Translations under genes and position numbers: made by a program
The notes under the pieces: generated by a model
Seen by the model: only the letters and a program-made list of their open reading frames with translations
The model's database searches: none
Told to the model about the DNA's origin: nothing
Assembly (NCBI GenBank): GCA_017592665.1
Contig: JAGFNW010000026.1
Span: forward strand, 62,001 to 126,000
DNA length: 64,000 bases
Direction: 5' to 3'
From: Streptosporangiaceae bacterium NEAU-GS5
Lineage (GTDB): Bacteria; Actinomycetota; Actinomycetes; Streptosporangiales; Streptosporangiaceae
Part shown: positions 9,003-17,900 of the stretch, one piece after another
Position numbering within the stretch: the first letter of the stretch is position 1
Layout of the letters: each line of letters begins with the position of its first letter

Positions 9003-9334
9003 GAGGACCGCTCCTTCTGGGCCTCGGATGGGGACAAGGTCTTGGCCGCCTCGGCGAGTGCCGACGCGGTGATGCGCAGGTCGAAGCCGGTGACCTCGTA
9101 GAACTTCATGGCCTTGCCGTCTTCGGAGAGCTCAAGCGTGCCGACGATCAGGCCGGCCGCCTCGAGCCGCTGCAGGTGCATGTGAAGGAGCGGACGGCTG
9201 ACGCCGATCTCGCGCGCCATGTGGCTCACGTAGTCGCGGCCCTTCGCCAGCGTCGCGACGATGCGCACGCGGAGCGGGTTGGCCAGCGCCGCCAGCATCT
9301 CGACCAGGTCGTCGCCTGTCGGCTGGTCCGTCAT
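8999..9334 (-). CDS. ArsR-family winged-HTH regulator
   Basis: 111-residue regulator. The motif LANPLRVRIVATLAKG (about 17-32), followed by SRPLLHMHLQRLEAAGLI, is a typical ArsR winged helix. No obvious metal-binding Cys/His pair is present, so a metal ligand is not indicated. ATG 9334 has GAAGGA upstream. It is first in an operon with the membrane coiled-coil protein and the oxidoreductase. The palindrome at 9349-9366 is a good candidate for autoregulation. Confidence 0.88.
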   Translation of the reverse strand: MTDQPTGDDLVEMLAALANPLRVRIVATLAKGRDYVSHMAREIGVSRPLLHMHLQRLEAAGLIVGTLELSEDGKAMKFYEVTGFDLRITASALAEAAKTLSPSEAQKERSS

Positions 9335-9348
9335 AATCTTCCTTCACC

Positions 9349-9366
9349 TGTAACAAATTTCTTACA
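9349..9366. promoter_or_regulatory. Probable ArsR operator palindrome
   Basis: TGTAACAAATTTCTTACA is an inverted repeat (TGTAA-N8-TTACA) lying 15-32 bases upstream of the ArsR start codon, in AT-rich sequence. Position and symmetry fit autoregulation; binding is inferred. Confidence 0.55.
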
Positions 9367-9408
9367 CATGAAAGTAGCATCGGTCGCGTGGTTGTGCCAG
9401 GCGCAGTT

Positions 9409-9960
9409 TCAGTAGGCGCGCTGGAAGGCCGCGTACGCCTCCGGGGTGAACAGGACGAAGCGGACATCGGCCACGTTGGTGACCGTGGTCCGTACCGTCA
9501 TGAGAGCGATCTCGGCGGCGCTGGTCAGCGGCCAGCCGAAGCTCCCGGTGGAGATGGCGGGGAAGGCCACACTACGGACGCCCAGCTCATCGGCGACGCG
9601 CAGGCTCTCGCGGTAGCAGGAGGCGAGCAGGCCGGAATGGTCGCGGCCGGTCGAGTAGATCGGCCCGACCGTGTGGATGACCCATCGGGCAGGCAGCCGT
9701 CCCGCGGTCGTGGCCACCGCCGCGCCCGTCGGCAGACCCTTCACGTAGCGGCCGGCGCGAAGCTCGCGGCAGGCCGCGAGGATGGCCTCTCCGCCGCATC
9801 GATGGATGGCCCCGTCCACTCCGCTGCCACCACGCAGGGTGGGGTTCGCCGCGTTGACGATCGCGTCGACGCGCTGGGCGGTGATGTCCCCCTGGACAAG
9901 GCTGATGTTCACAGTCGGCGAGTTTGCCACGATCTTCGTCCGGCTGGTTCTCGGGGCCAT
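9409..9960 (-). CDS. Macro-domain ADP-ribose-binding protein / O-acetyl-ADP-ribose deacetylase
   Basis: 183-residue, single macro domain of MacroD type. The ADP-ribose loop reads AIVNAANPTLRGG, then SGVDGAIHR (about 34-55), and the second loop reads FPAISTGSFGWP (about 140). Such proteins hydrolyse O-acetyl-ADP-ribose or remove ADP-ribose from proteins. The reading frame stays open further upstream, but the upstream part is AT-rich and contains an operator. ATG 9960 is the best start, although no ribosome site precedes it and leaderless translation is possible. It diverges from the RES/CHAT operon at 10143. The shared operator type links it to that cluster, where RES domains act on NAD. Confidence 0.82.
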   Translation of the reverse strand: MAPRTSRTKIVANSPTVNISLVQGDITAQRVDAIVNAANPTLRGGSGVDGAIHRCGGEAILAACRELRAGRYVKGLPTGAAVATTAGRLPARWVIHTVGPIYSTGRDHSGLLASCYRESLRVADELGVRSVAFPAISTGSFGWPLTSAAEIALMTVRTTVTNVADVRFVLFTPEAYAAFQRAY

Positions 9961-9988
9961 TCCACGAAAAGCGAATAGTTCGTGGAAT
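9959..9988. promoter_or_regulatory. Cluster operator A (perfect 10-bp inverted repeat)
   Basis: ATTCCACGAA, ten bases, then TTCGTGGAAT: both ten-base arms match perfectly. It overlaps the chosen start codon of the macro gene and so would block its expression. The same motif recurs at 10083-10112, 50479-50507 and, weakly, 50526-50555. Confidence 0.7.
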
Positions 9989-10082
9989 GCCGTTTTGTTT
10001 CGTCTTGCTTCCGAATTATGGGATGCGCCCCTACCATTATGAAGTGCGAATGCCAACCGCATCTGGGGAGGTGTGGGGGCTA

Positions 10083-10112
10083 AGTCCATGAAATGAGATG
10101 TATTCATGGAAT
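10083..10112. promoter_or_regulatory. Cluster operator B upstream of the RES/CHAT operon
   Basis: AGTCCATGAA, ten bases, then TTCATGGAAT: nine of ten arm positions are complementary, with the same arm sequence and spacing as operator A. It ends 30 bases upstream of ATG 10143, where a repressor would cover the promoter or leader. The identity of the binding protein is unknown. Confidence 0.65.
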
Positions 10113-10142
10113 TCGCGGGAATTGCCGTGGGAGGGGGAGGAC

Positions 10143-10826
10143 ATGAATCTGGAGGCGGCACTCAACCAGCTGATCGACCAATGGGAAGAGGCCCGGCCCT
10201 ATTTCTCGGCCGACGCCCGATCTCAGCTGGCTGATTTGATCGGCAGGATCGTCCCCGGGGTGCGTGACCCGCACGGCCCGGCCGCCGCGGACGCCCTGGC
10301 CGCCGTCAGTGAGCTGAGCGATCTGCTCTGGCTGATGCTGCCGGCCGGGCATCCCGTACGGGAGGCGTTCGACGCGACGCGATCCCTGGCGGTGCTCAGC
10401 CGAGGCGCGGACTCGGCTGAGGAGTTGCTACGGCGGCTGGAGGCGGAGCCCGCCGGTCCGGACGCGCCGCCGCGGCCCGAGGAGGTCATGTCGGCCGTGA
10501 TCCGCAGGCTGCTCGGCGTGCCCGCCCTTTCCGTGGCCGACCTCGAGGACTTCGGCGTCGACCCCGACGCGCCCGGCCTGATCAGGCTGACCCGGCTGGA
10601 CGGCGCCTACCGCTGGCCGGACTTCCAGTTCGGCCCCGACCGCCGGCCGCTGGCCGTAGTGGTGCGGATCAACGAGTTCCTGGAAGCGCACGAGGACCCG
10701 TGGGGCGCCGCGGATTGGTGGCTCGGCGGGAACACCTGGCTCGGGGCCGCGCCCGCCGCGTTGCTCGGCAAAATCCCTGATGACACGCTCGTGGCCGCCG
10801 CCAGGGCCGTGGATCCGGGGGTGTGA
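10143..10826 (+). CDS. RES-toxin partner (putative antitoxin)
   Basis: 227-residue protein directly upstream of a RES gene, overlapping it by four bases (GTGA). Its C-terminal third has DFQFGPDRRPLAVVVRIN followed by DPWGAADWWLGGNTWLGAAP (about 163-210). This resembles the C-terminal toxin-binding domain of Xre/MbcA/ParS antitoxins, which pair with RES toxins. The N-terminal half is helical and lacks a recognisable Xre HTH. ATG 10143 was chosen over an upstream ATG because of the strong GGGAGGGGGAGG just before it. A paralogue at 35597-36265 sits in front of a second RES gene. Antitoxin function is inferred from pairing and the C-terminal box. Confidence 0.7.
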   Translation: MNLEAALNQLIDQWEEARPYFSADARSQLADLIGRIVPGVRDPHGPAAADALAAVSELSDLLWLMLPAGHPVREAFDATRSLAVLSRGADSAEELLRRLEAEPAGPDAPPRPEEVMSAVIRRLLGVPALSVADLEDFGVDPDAPGLIRLTRLDGAYRWPDFQFGPDRRPLAVVVRINEFLEAHEDPWGAADWWLGGNTWLGAAPAALLGKIPDDTLVAAARAVDPGV

Positions 10827-11503
10827 CGGTGACCACCGCACCGCAGCCGCCGCCCCGCCGCTTCGACGGGGCGCCCCGTCCCCACACGCTCGAGGCCGGC
10901 ACCACGCTGTGGCGGGTGCATTCCCGCGCGTACGGCTCGGCCGAGTTCAACCCGATGCAGGCGCACGAGAAGTTCGGTGGCAACCGCTTCGACAGCACCG
11001 CGTCGGACCCCTATCCGTACTACTACGCCAGCCGATTGGAGACGACGGCGCTGGTCGAGACGCTGGTCCGCGGGGTGCCCTTCGACGACCGCGGATATCG
11101 GCTCATCCCGCGCCGGGCCGTGAAGGAGCGCTGCCTCACCGCCATCCGTACGGCCCGGCCGCTTCACCTGATCAGCCTGCTCAGCGGGCCCGACCTGGCG
11201 GCGGCCGGGCAGGACGAACGGCTGATCCGCGCCGACGGCGGCGAGGTCTACACGCAGACCCGGGCCGTCGCCCACTGGCTGCGCACGACGGCGTCGTGGG
11301 CGGAGGGCATGATCTGGAGGTCGCTACGCGACCCCGATCAGCCGACGCTGATCCTGTTCGGCGACCGGTGCCCCGACGCGTTCGACGCCGGTTCGGCCAC
11401 CCGGCGGGACCTGTCCGACACGGACGGCGCGAAGTGGCTGAACGCAGTGCTGCCGCCATACCGGGTGGCCATCCGCCCGCCTCTCACCGGCCCGGCGGCA
11501 TGA
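10823..11503 (+). CDS. RES-domain protein (putative NAD-consuming toxin)
   Basis: 226-residue RES domain. Family marks are Arg in TTLWRVHSR (about 30), the Tyr/Glu segment YPYYYASRLETTALVET (about 63-79) and a C-terminal region with Ser. Characterised RES toxins degrade NAD+ or transfer ADP-ribose and are held in check by a partner encoded upstream. That partner appears to be the overlapping gene before it. The stop overlaps the start of the first CHAT gene (ATGA), so toxin, partner and CHAT proteins should be made together. A paralogue lies at 34880-35593. Confidence 0.8.
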   Translation: MTVTTAPQPPPRRFDGAPRPHTLEAGTTLWRVHSRAYGSAEFNPMQAHEKFGGNRFDSTASDPYPYYYASRLETTALVETLVRGVPFDDRGYRLIPRRAVKERCLTAIRTARPLHLISLLSGPDLAAAGQDERLIRADGGEVYTQTRAVAHWLRTTASWAEGMIWRSLRDPDQPTLILFGDRCPDAFDAGSATRRDLSDTDGAKWLNAVLPPYRVAIRPPLTGPAA

Positions 11504-11710
11504 CCCCGCCCCCCGACGAGACCGGCCCAGGGTTCCCCCCATCCCCCGACGAGGCCGGGCCGCTCGGCGTGCCCCCATCCTCCGATGAGGCCGGGCCGCT
11601 CGGCGTGCCCCCGCCCCCTGGTGGGGCTGAGCCAGGGGGCGTGACCCCGCCGCCTACCTCTCGCCGAGCAGGCGGCGTAACCCCGCCCCGCGCTGAGGCC
11701 GGGCCGCTCG
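11500..11710. repeat. Pro/Gly-rich repeat leader of CHAT protein 1
   Basis: Imperfect 42-base units, each encoding approximately DEAGPLGVPP-SS, make up the first 70 codons. One pair is nearly exact (gaggccgggccgctcggcgt twice). The repeats lie before the folded TPR region. Confidence 0.75.
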
Positions 11711-14700
11711 GCACGTTGCGGGCACGGCTGGACGAGTTCGCGGTGACCGGCGACCCGGCTCTCGTCAGCGGCGCCGACGTCCTCGCCGACCTCGAAGCGG
11801 CCGAGGAACTGGCCGACGCCAACACCGACGCCGACGCTGCCGACGCTAACGTTGCCGACGTCAACGCCGCCGATGCCGCGTACGTGACCGGCTGGATCCG
11901 CTGGTATCGGTCGCTCACCGCCGCCGACAAGCACGGCCGCGAGGAGGAGCGGGACGCCGCCTTGACGCGCTTCGAGCGCGTCTACATGGCCGACCCGGAG
12001 AGCGTGCCCGGCCCTCTCCAGGCCGAGCTGTCGGCACGCGGCCTGCGCGAGCCGGTCGGCGAGGTCGTCTTCGATGTACGCGCGGCCGTCGAGCGCTACC
12101 AGCGCCACCTTACGACCGGCGACCTCAAGGACCTCGACGAGGCGATCGCGGGACTGCGGCGTGCGCGGGCACGGCTGTCCCGTGGTCACATGCTCGCGCC
12201 GCTGACCCAGGTCATCCTCGGCCTGGCCCTGCTGGCGCGCTATCTGCGCACGTCCCGTTCGGAAGTGTTGCGCGAAAGCGTCACCGTCCTGCGCACGGGC
12301 GTCAGGCGCCTGCCGCCCCGGCACGAGATGCGCGGCATGGCCCTGGCGGCCCTCGCGAACGTCCTCTACGCCCGATACGTCGAAACGAACGAGCCGGCGC
12401 TCCTGGCGGAGATGCGGCAGGCGCTGGCCGAGGCGTCCACCGCCGCCGAGTCCGGGGGGCCGCTGGACAACCTCGTGGCAGGCGGCGTCGGTCTCCTCAC
12501 GTCGATGGTCCCCCCACTCTCCGAGACGCGGCCGGGAAGCGTCCTCGACCAGGAGGTCGACCTCGCTCGAAGGGCCCTGACCACGATGCCCGCCGGCGCT
12601 GCCGGGCGTCCCGCCGCACTGACCCACCTCGCCGTAAGCCTGCTCCGCCGGTTCGCCGCCAACGGCGCAATGGAGGACCTGGAGGAGGCGCTCCCGCCCC
12701 TGCGCGAAGCCGACGCCACCGTGCCCGCCGACCACGCCGCCCGCTCCCAGGTCTCCGCCCTGCTCGGCGTCGTCCTCTGCGAACTCGCCCGCCGCCCCGC
12801 CCCTTCCCACGACGCCGAAGATGGCGCCGAACAAGGCACCGCGGCCGGCCCTGAAGAACGCACCCTGTACGGCGAAGAAGGTGCTGAGGAAGGCGTAGCC
12901 CTCCTGATCGCCGCCCGCCACACCCTCCCCATAGACGACGAAACAGCCCCCCTCGCCCTCCTGATCCGCGCCAACCTCGCCACCGCCCTCTGGCATCGCT
13001 ACAAATCCACCCCCATCCCCGGTGATGCGGCCCCCTACGGCCCCGCGCCCACCAGCTCCGCCGCTGCTGATAGCGCCTCGGTCTGGCTCGACGATGCCAT
13101 TGCCACCACACGTGCCACGCTCGTCGACCTGCCCGGCAGCGCGCCTTTGGGCCCGTACCTCAAGGCGGCTCTGGCGACCGGCCTGCTGGAGCGCTATCGC
13201 CGGTCCGCCGACGCGTCGGTGCTCGACGAGGCGCTCGAAGCGGGACGTGTCGCGCTGCGCGGAGCCGCCGAAGGCACGTCCGAGCATCTGGCCGCGCTCG
13301 CCGTCCTGCGCGACGGGCTGCTGGCGAAGGGCGGCGCCGCAGAGGCCGTGAGTTGGGGTCGGCGGCAGCTGCGCAGCGCTCCCGCAGGTCACGCTGGACA
13401 CGCCCGGTCCGTTGTCGGCCTCGCCTGGGCGCTGCTCGAACAAGACGCCCTGGGTCACGACGTCCTGGACGGCGTAGACGAGGTGATCGACCTTCTACGG
13501 GACCTGCGTACAGACGCCGCGCACCATGTGAGGGGGACAGAGCCGTTCGCGACCGCCTTGCTCACCCGTTTCCGTACCAATGGTGAGATCCGCGACCTCA
13601 ACGAGGCGATAGAGGTGACCCGCGACGTGGCCTCGGTGGCTTGTCGCAGGCTGCTGGGTACGGCCTTTCATGCGCGCTGGCAGCGGACCAGGGACCGCAC
13701 AGACCTGACCCGAGCGCGCGACGCACTCGACTCCGGACTGCGGCTCATCGCTTCCTCAGCTGGGCGACGCACCACCGGACCGCTGTCCGGTAGGCGTCCT
13801 GTCGGCGGTGAGGGGGAGCGCTTGGCGGCGAACGTCCTGCGCGGCACGGTGATCGCGCGCCAGGGAAACTGGGCCGTCGCGCTGGAATCGTTCGAGGCCG
13901 CGGTGGCGGCACTGCCTCAGGTGCCCCTTCGTGAGATCCGGCGGCTGAGCGGCCCATATCCCTTGTACGGCCTGGCCGGCGACGCCGCGGCCTGCGCCCT
14001 CAACGCGGACGAGCCAGAGCGCGCCGTGGAACTGCTGGAGCATACGCGGGGCGTATTCGCCGCACACGAACTTGCCCAGCGCAGCGCCGCCGCGGGTGCC
14101 GGCGCGGACGGCGGTGCTGGTATCGGTGCGGGCGGGGGCGGCCGGCTGACTGGGGCGCAGATCCAGGGTGCCGCGGCGGAGGGGCCCATTGTCTACCTCA
14201 ATGTCAGTGACTTTCGGTGTGACGCGCTCATCGTCACGACGGGCGGGGTCGAGGCGATCAATCTGCTGGCGACGCGGGCGGAGTTCGTGGGGCGGGCAGC
14301 GCGCCTTCTGACCAACCTGGACGACACGCTCGGCTGGCTTTGGGACAAGGTCACGGGGCCGGTGCTTGATCGCATGGCCGCCTCGCGTGTGTGGTGGTGT
14401 CCGACAGGGCCGCTTGCCGCGTTGCCGGTTCATGCGGCGCAGGGGCAGGGCGAATCGGCACTGGAGCGGGTCGTGTCGTCCTACACGGTTACGGTCGGCG
14501 CCTTGCTCCGCGGCCGGTCCCAGGTGCCCGGCGACGCTCCTCTGCTCCGCGACCAGAAGGCCGTGTACGGGCCCAGTGGCGGCGGTGACCAGAGCGGGCG
14601 CCGGGGGCTCGATGACCAGGTGCTTTCGGCGGCCTTCGCGGCGCAGCTTGGTGGCACGCGGGAGGTCGTGGCGACGCTCTGGGACAGGGACGAGGGGCGG

Positions 14701-14934
14701 GGCGTGGGCGAGGGCCGGGGTACTGGCGAGGGGCGGGGTATGGACGAGCGCCGGGACACGGAAAAGGGGCGGGATGTGGGCGCGGGCCGGGATGGCGGCG
14801 ACGTCTCGCTGTCCACGACCGATGTGAGGCCGTCTTCGCTGGCCGCTGAGGTGAACGCGCTCGCGCGCGGCGGACGGGACGCCGACCCGAGCCGTGCCGA
14901 TCGGTGGGCGGCGTACATCCATGTGGGGGCGTGA
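11500..14934 (+). CDS. TPR-CHAT protein 1, active-site region deleted
   Basis: 1144 residues. A Pro-rich repeat leader (residues 1-70, unit near DEAGPLGVPP) is followed by long helical TPR-like repeats (about 75-900) and a C-terminal CHAT domain recognisable by WWCPTGPLAALPVHAA and the final YIHVGA. Compared with the neighbour at 14955, the stretch carrying the catalytic His (HFACH) and Cys (SMCES) is missing: sequence passes from LLRDQKAVYGPSGGG almost directly to LDDQVLSAAFAAQLGG. A Gly/Arg/Glu repeat tract (DNA about 14686-14800) follows VVATLW. The protein is therefore probably not a protease. The ATG overlaps the RES stop. It may be a decoy, scaffold or regulator; it could also be a decaying gene, although the frame is intact. 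Confidence 0.75.
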   Translation: MTPPPDETGPGFPPSPDEAGPLGVPPSSDEAGPLGVPPPPGGAEPGGVTPPPTSRRAGGVTPPRAEAGPLGTLRARLDEFAVTGDPALVSGADVLADLEAAEELADANTDADAADANVADVNAADAAYVTGWIRWYRSLTAADKHGREEERDAALTRFERVYMADPESVPGPLQAELSARGLREPVGEVVFDVRAAVERYQRHLTTGDLKDLDEAIAGLRRARARLSRGHMLAPLTQVILGLALLARYLRTSRSEVLRESVTVLRTGVRRLPPRHEMRGMALAALANVLYARYVETNEPALLAEMRQALAEASTAAESGGPLDNLVAGGVGLLTSMVPPLSETRPGSVLDQEVDLARRALTTMPAGAAGRPAALTHLAVSLLRRFAANGAMEDLEEALPPLREADATVPADHAARSQVSALLGVVLCELARRPAPSHDAEDGAEQGTAAGPEERTLYGEEGAEEGVALLIAARHTLPIDDETAPLALLIRANLATALWHRYKSTPIPGDAAPYGPAPTSSAAADSASVWLDDAIATTRATLVDLPGSAPLGPYLKAALATGLLERYRRSADASVLDEALEAGRVALRGAAEGTSEHLAALAVLRDGLLAKGGAAEAVSWGRRQLRSAPAGHAGHARSVVGLAWALLEQDALGHDVLDGVDEVIDLLRDLRTDAAHHVRGTEPFATALLTRFRTNGEIRDLNEAIEVTRDVASVACRRLLGTAFHARWQRTRDRTDLTRARDALDSGLRLIASSAGRRTTGPLSGRRPVGGEGERLAANVLRGTVIARQGNWAVALESFEAAVAALPQVPLREIRRLSGPYPLYGLAGDAAACALNADEPERAVELLEHTRGVFAAHELAQRSAAAGAGADGGAGIGAGGGGRLTGAQIQGAAAEGPIVYLNVSDFRCDALIVTTGGVEAINLLATRAEFVGRAARLLTNLDDTLGWLWDKVTGPVLDRMAASRVWWCPTGPLAALPVHAAQGQGESALERVVSSYTVTVGALLRGRSQVPGDAPLLRDQKAVYGPSGGGDQSGRRGLDDQVLSAAFAAQLGGTREVVATLWDRDEGRGVGEGRGTGEGRGMDERRDTEKGRDVGAGRDGGDVSLSTTDVRPSSLAAEVNALARGGRDADPSRADRWAAYIHVGA

Positions 14935-14954
14935 CCGATGCGGGAGCGTGACCG

Positions 14955-17900
14955 ATGACCAGCGAAATGGCTCAACGCGTCTGGGCGCGGATCGACCGCT
15001 ACAAGGCCGGCGACACGGACGCGATCACCGGCCAGGATGCGCTGGGCGAGGTTCACGCCCTGGTCCGCTCGATGGAGATCGACGCCGTCAACGCGGTCGC
15101 CTGGCTCTACTGGCACCGGGCCGAGGCGTTCGGCGATACCGAGCGCGGCCGTGGCGAGCGCGAACAGGCGGAGCAGCTGTTCTGGCTGGTGTATCAGTCG
15201 GATCCGGACAAGGTGCCGGCGTCGCTGCGCGCCGTACTGCAGGAAAGGCGGGTGGCGCGGCAGGACCGCATGGTCAACGCCAGTCCCGCACCGTACGGAC
15301 GGCAGTCCGCGGAGCTGCTCGAGGACGTCGCCCGGGCGAATGCCGACGCGCAAGCCTATGTCGCCAGGGGAGACCACGCGGCCCTCGACTCCGCGCTCAC
15401 GCGGCTCCAGCGCTGGCGCGACCAGCTTGCGCCCGGCGATCCAGCTCGCATCTATCTGGACATGTCGGTCGGCGGTGGGGCGCTCACGATGTACGAGCGA
15501 AGCGGCGACCCCGAGTTGTTGAAGAAGGCTGTGCCGCACTTGCGGGAAGGGCTCGCCCGGCTGTCTGACGACCATGACACGCGCCCGAGCGCGATGAACG
15601 CGGTCGCGATGGCTCTGCTGCACCAATACCTCGACGGCGCGAACCCCTCCGGCTTCGACGATCTGATGACGGCCGTCCCGGAGGTCGGGCGGATCATGCG
15701 CATGCTCGATCGCGCTCGCGAAAGCGAGGACATCCCGGCCGCGATCGCCGAGGTCGTCGCGGCTGCGCGCGCCGAGGTTGGAGCGGCCGGGCGTCCGAAG
15801 GACATCGTGGACGTGCGCACCGAGATCGGAGCGGCCGGGCGCACCGAGATCGGAGCGGCCGGGCGCGCGGAGGACGTCGGGGCTGCGCGTCCGGAGAACG
15901 TCGTGGACGTGGACGTGGACGTGGACGGCGCGGAGGGCGGGGCGGTCGGCCGCGCCGAGGAGGTCGCAAATGTGCGCGCGGAGGACGTCGGGGCTGCGCG
16001 TGCTAGGACGGACACTGGTCCGCAGGGCGGCTCGGATCGCGATCTTGCCATCCTCGGGCTCGGCACGGCGCTGCTCGCGCAGTTCGAGGCGACCCATGAC
16101 GACACCGCGCTGGAGGAGGCCATCGGCCTGCTCGGCGAGGTCTCGCCCGCCGTCGCCGCCTCCGGGCAGGTCAGCGCTATGCGCGGCTTCCTGTCCGCCG
16201 CGCTCGCCGAACATCGGTCCGATCCCGATCTCGTACACCAAGGGCTAGAGCAGTATGCCGAGGGCGTCCGCGACATCAATCCGGGGCATCCCGAATACCT
16301 GCCCTTCGCGATCACGCACGTCCGGTCGCTTCTGGCGGCGTACGCCGTGACCGGCGATCTCGCCCGGCTCGACCAGGCCATCGCCGAGGCGCGCGACGTG
16401 CTGGGGCGTCTGCCGGCGGACAGCGCAATACGCCCGGCCGCAATGATCCTGCTGGCCAACGCTCTGGGCGACCGAAACGACCACCTGGGAGACCGGGTCG
16501 CCCTTGCCGAGGCCGTACGCCTGCTGACCCAATGCCTGGAGCAGCCCGAGAGTCGGTTCTGGGTCCGCTACGAAGTGCTGCAGAACCTGGCCACCAAGCT
16601 GATCGCCGCCGGGCAGGGCGACAAGGCGGCCGTGCTAGCCCGGAAGGCTCTCCGCGAGCTGCCGCAGGGGCATGCCGCCCGGTTCATCACGACCGTGACG
16701 CTCGCCCAGGCGCTGAGCGTGGTGACTCGTCCCGGCGCCGCGGGCGAGGCCGTCGCCATCTTGCGGGCCGCCGTCGCCGGCGCCACCGGACACGAGTTCG
16801 CCTACGCGTCGAACGCGCTCGCTTTGGCCTTGTTACGGCAGGGCGGTGGCCCACGCGCGTATGACGAGGCCATTGTCGTGCTGCAGCGGGCCGCTGCCGC
16901 GGGGGAGCAGCTCGACCGCGGGATCAACGTCGGGCTGCTCGGCCAGGTGCGCTATGAACGTGCGCGCGACGCCTGGAACGGCGACGTTCGCCGCAACGAC
17001 GACGTTCGCCCAAACGGCGATATTCGCCGCAAGGACGACGTTCGCCCAAACGGCGGCGTTCGCCGGAACGACGACGATGTTCGGCTGAACGGCGACGATG
17101 TTCGGCTGAACGGCGACGATGTTCGCCGGAACGGCGAGCTGGCCCTGGCGGCGGCAGAGATACGTGCGTCCCTGACCTATCAGAAGAGCCCGCCGCAGCT
17201 GGTCACGGCTCAGACGGCGCTGGGGTGGATCGCCGCGGATCTCGGTGACTGGGATGGCGCGTGCGCCGAGTTCGAGGTCGCGATCCGCACGCTTCCGCAG
17301 GTCACGCCGCTCCGGCTGGCCAGGGCCGACCGGGAGTCGCGGCTGACCATGATGCGCGGCTTCGCCGCGGACGCCGCCGCCTGCGCGCTGGAAGCCGACC
17401 GGCCCCGGCAGGCAGTGCAGTTCCTCGAACGCGCTCGTGGCCTGCTGCTGGCCCAGGCACTCGGCATCGATTCCGGCCTGGACGAATTGCGCGCAGTGAA
17501 CCCGGACGCCGCCACGCGGCTGGCCGCCCTGCGTGACCGCATGAACGCCCCCGGCACGAGCACGGAGGCCATGCGCAAACTGGCCGAGCAATGGGATGTC
17601 CTGGCGGCGGAGACCGGATGGCGGTCCGATGTGGACGACCTGCCGTTCTCCACTTCCGAAGGGCCGCTCATCTACGTCAACCTCAGCCGCTACCGCTGTG
17701 CCGCCATCGCCGTGACCGAGGGCGGCCTCGAGGTCGTACCGCTGTCCGCTTCCGCGTACGCGGAGGCTCACGACCACGCGGCCCGCCTCGACGCGGCGGA
17801 CCCGGAGACGATCGCGCTGGCGCGCCGTTGGCTGTGGGACGCGATCGCGGCTCCCGTCCTCGACAGGCTGGGATTCGGACCACGTACGGACGACGTGGCG

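Noticed and set aside
9961-10161. Longer N terminus for the macro protein (start at 10161)
   Set aside because: The extension is AT-rich, contains an operator and part of the divergent promoter, and does not resemble the family.
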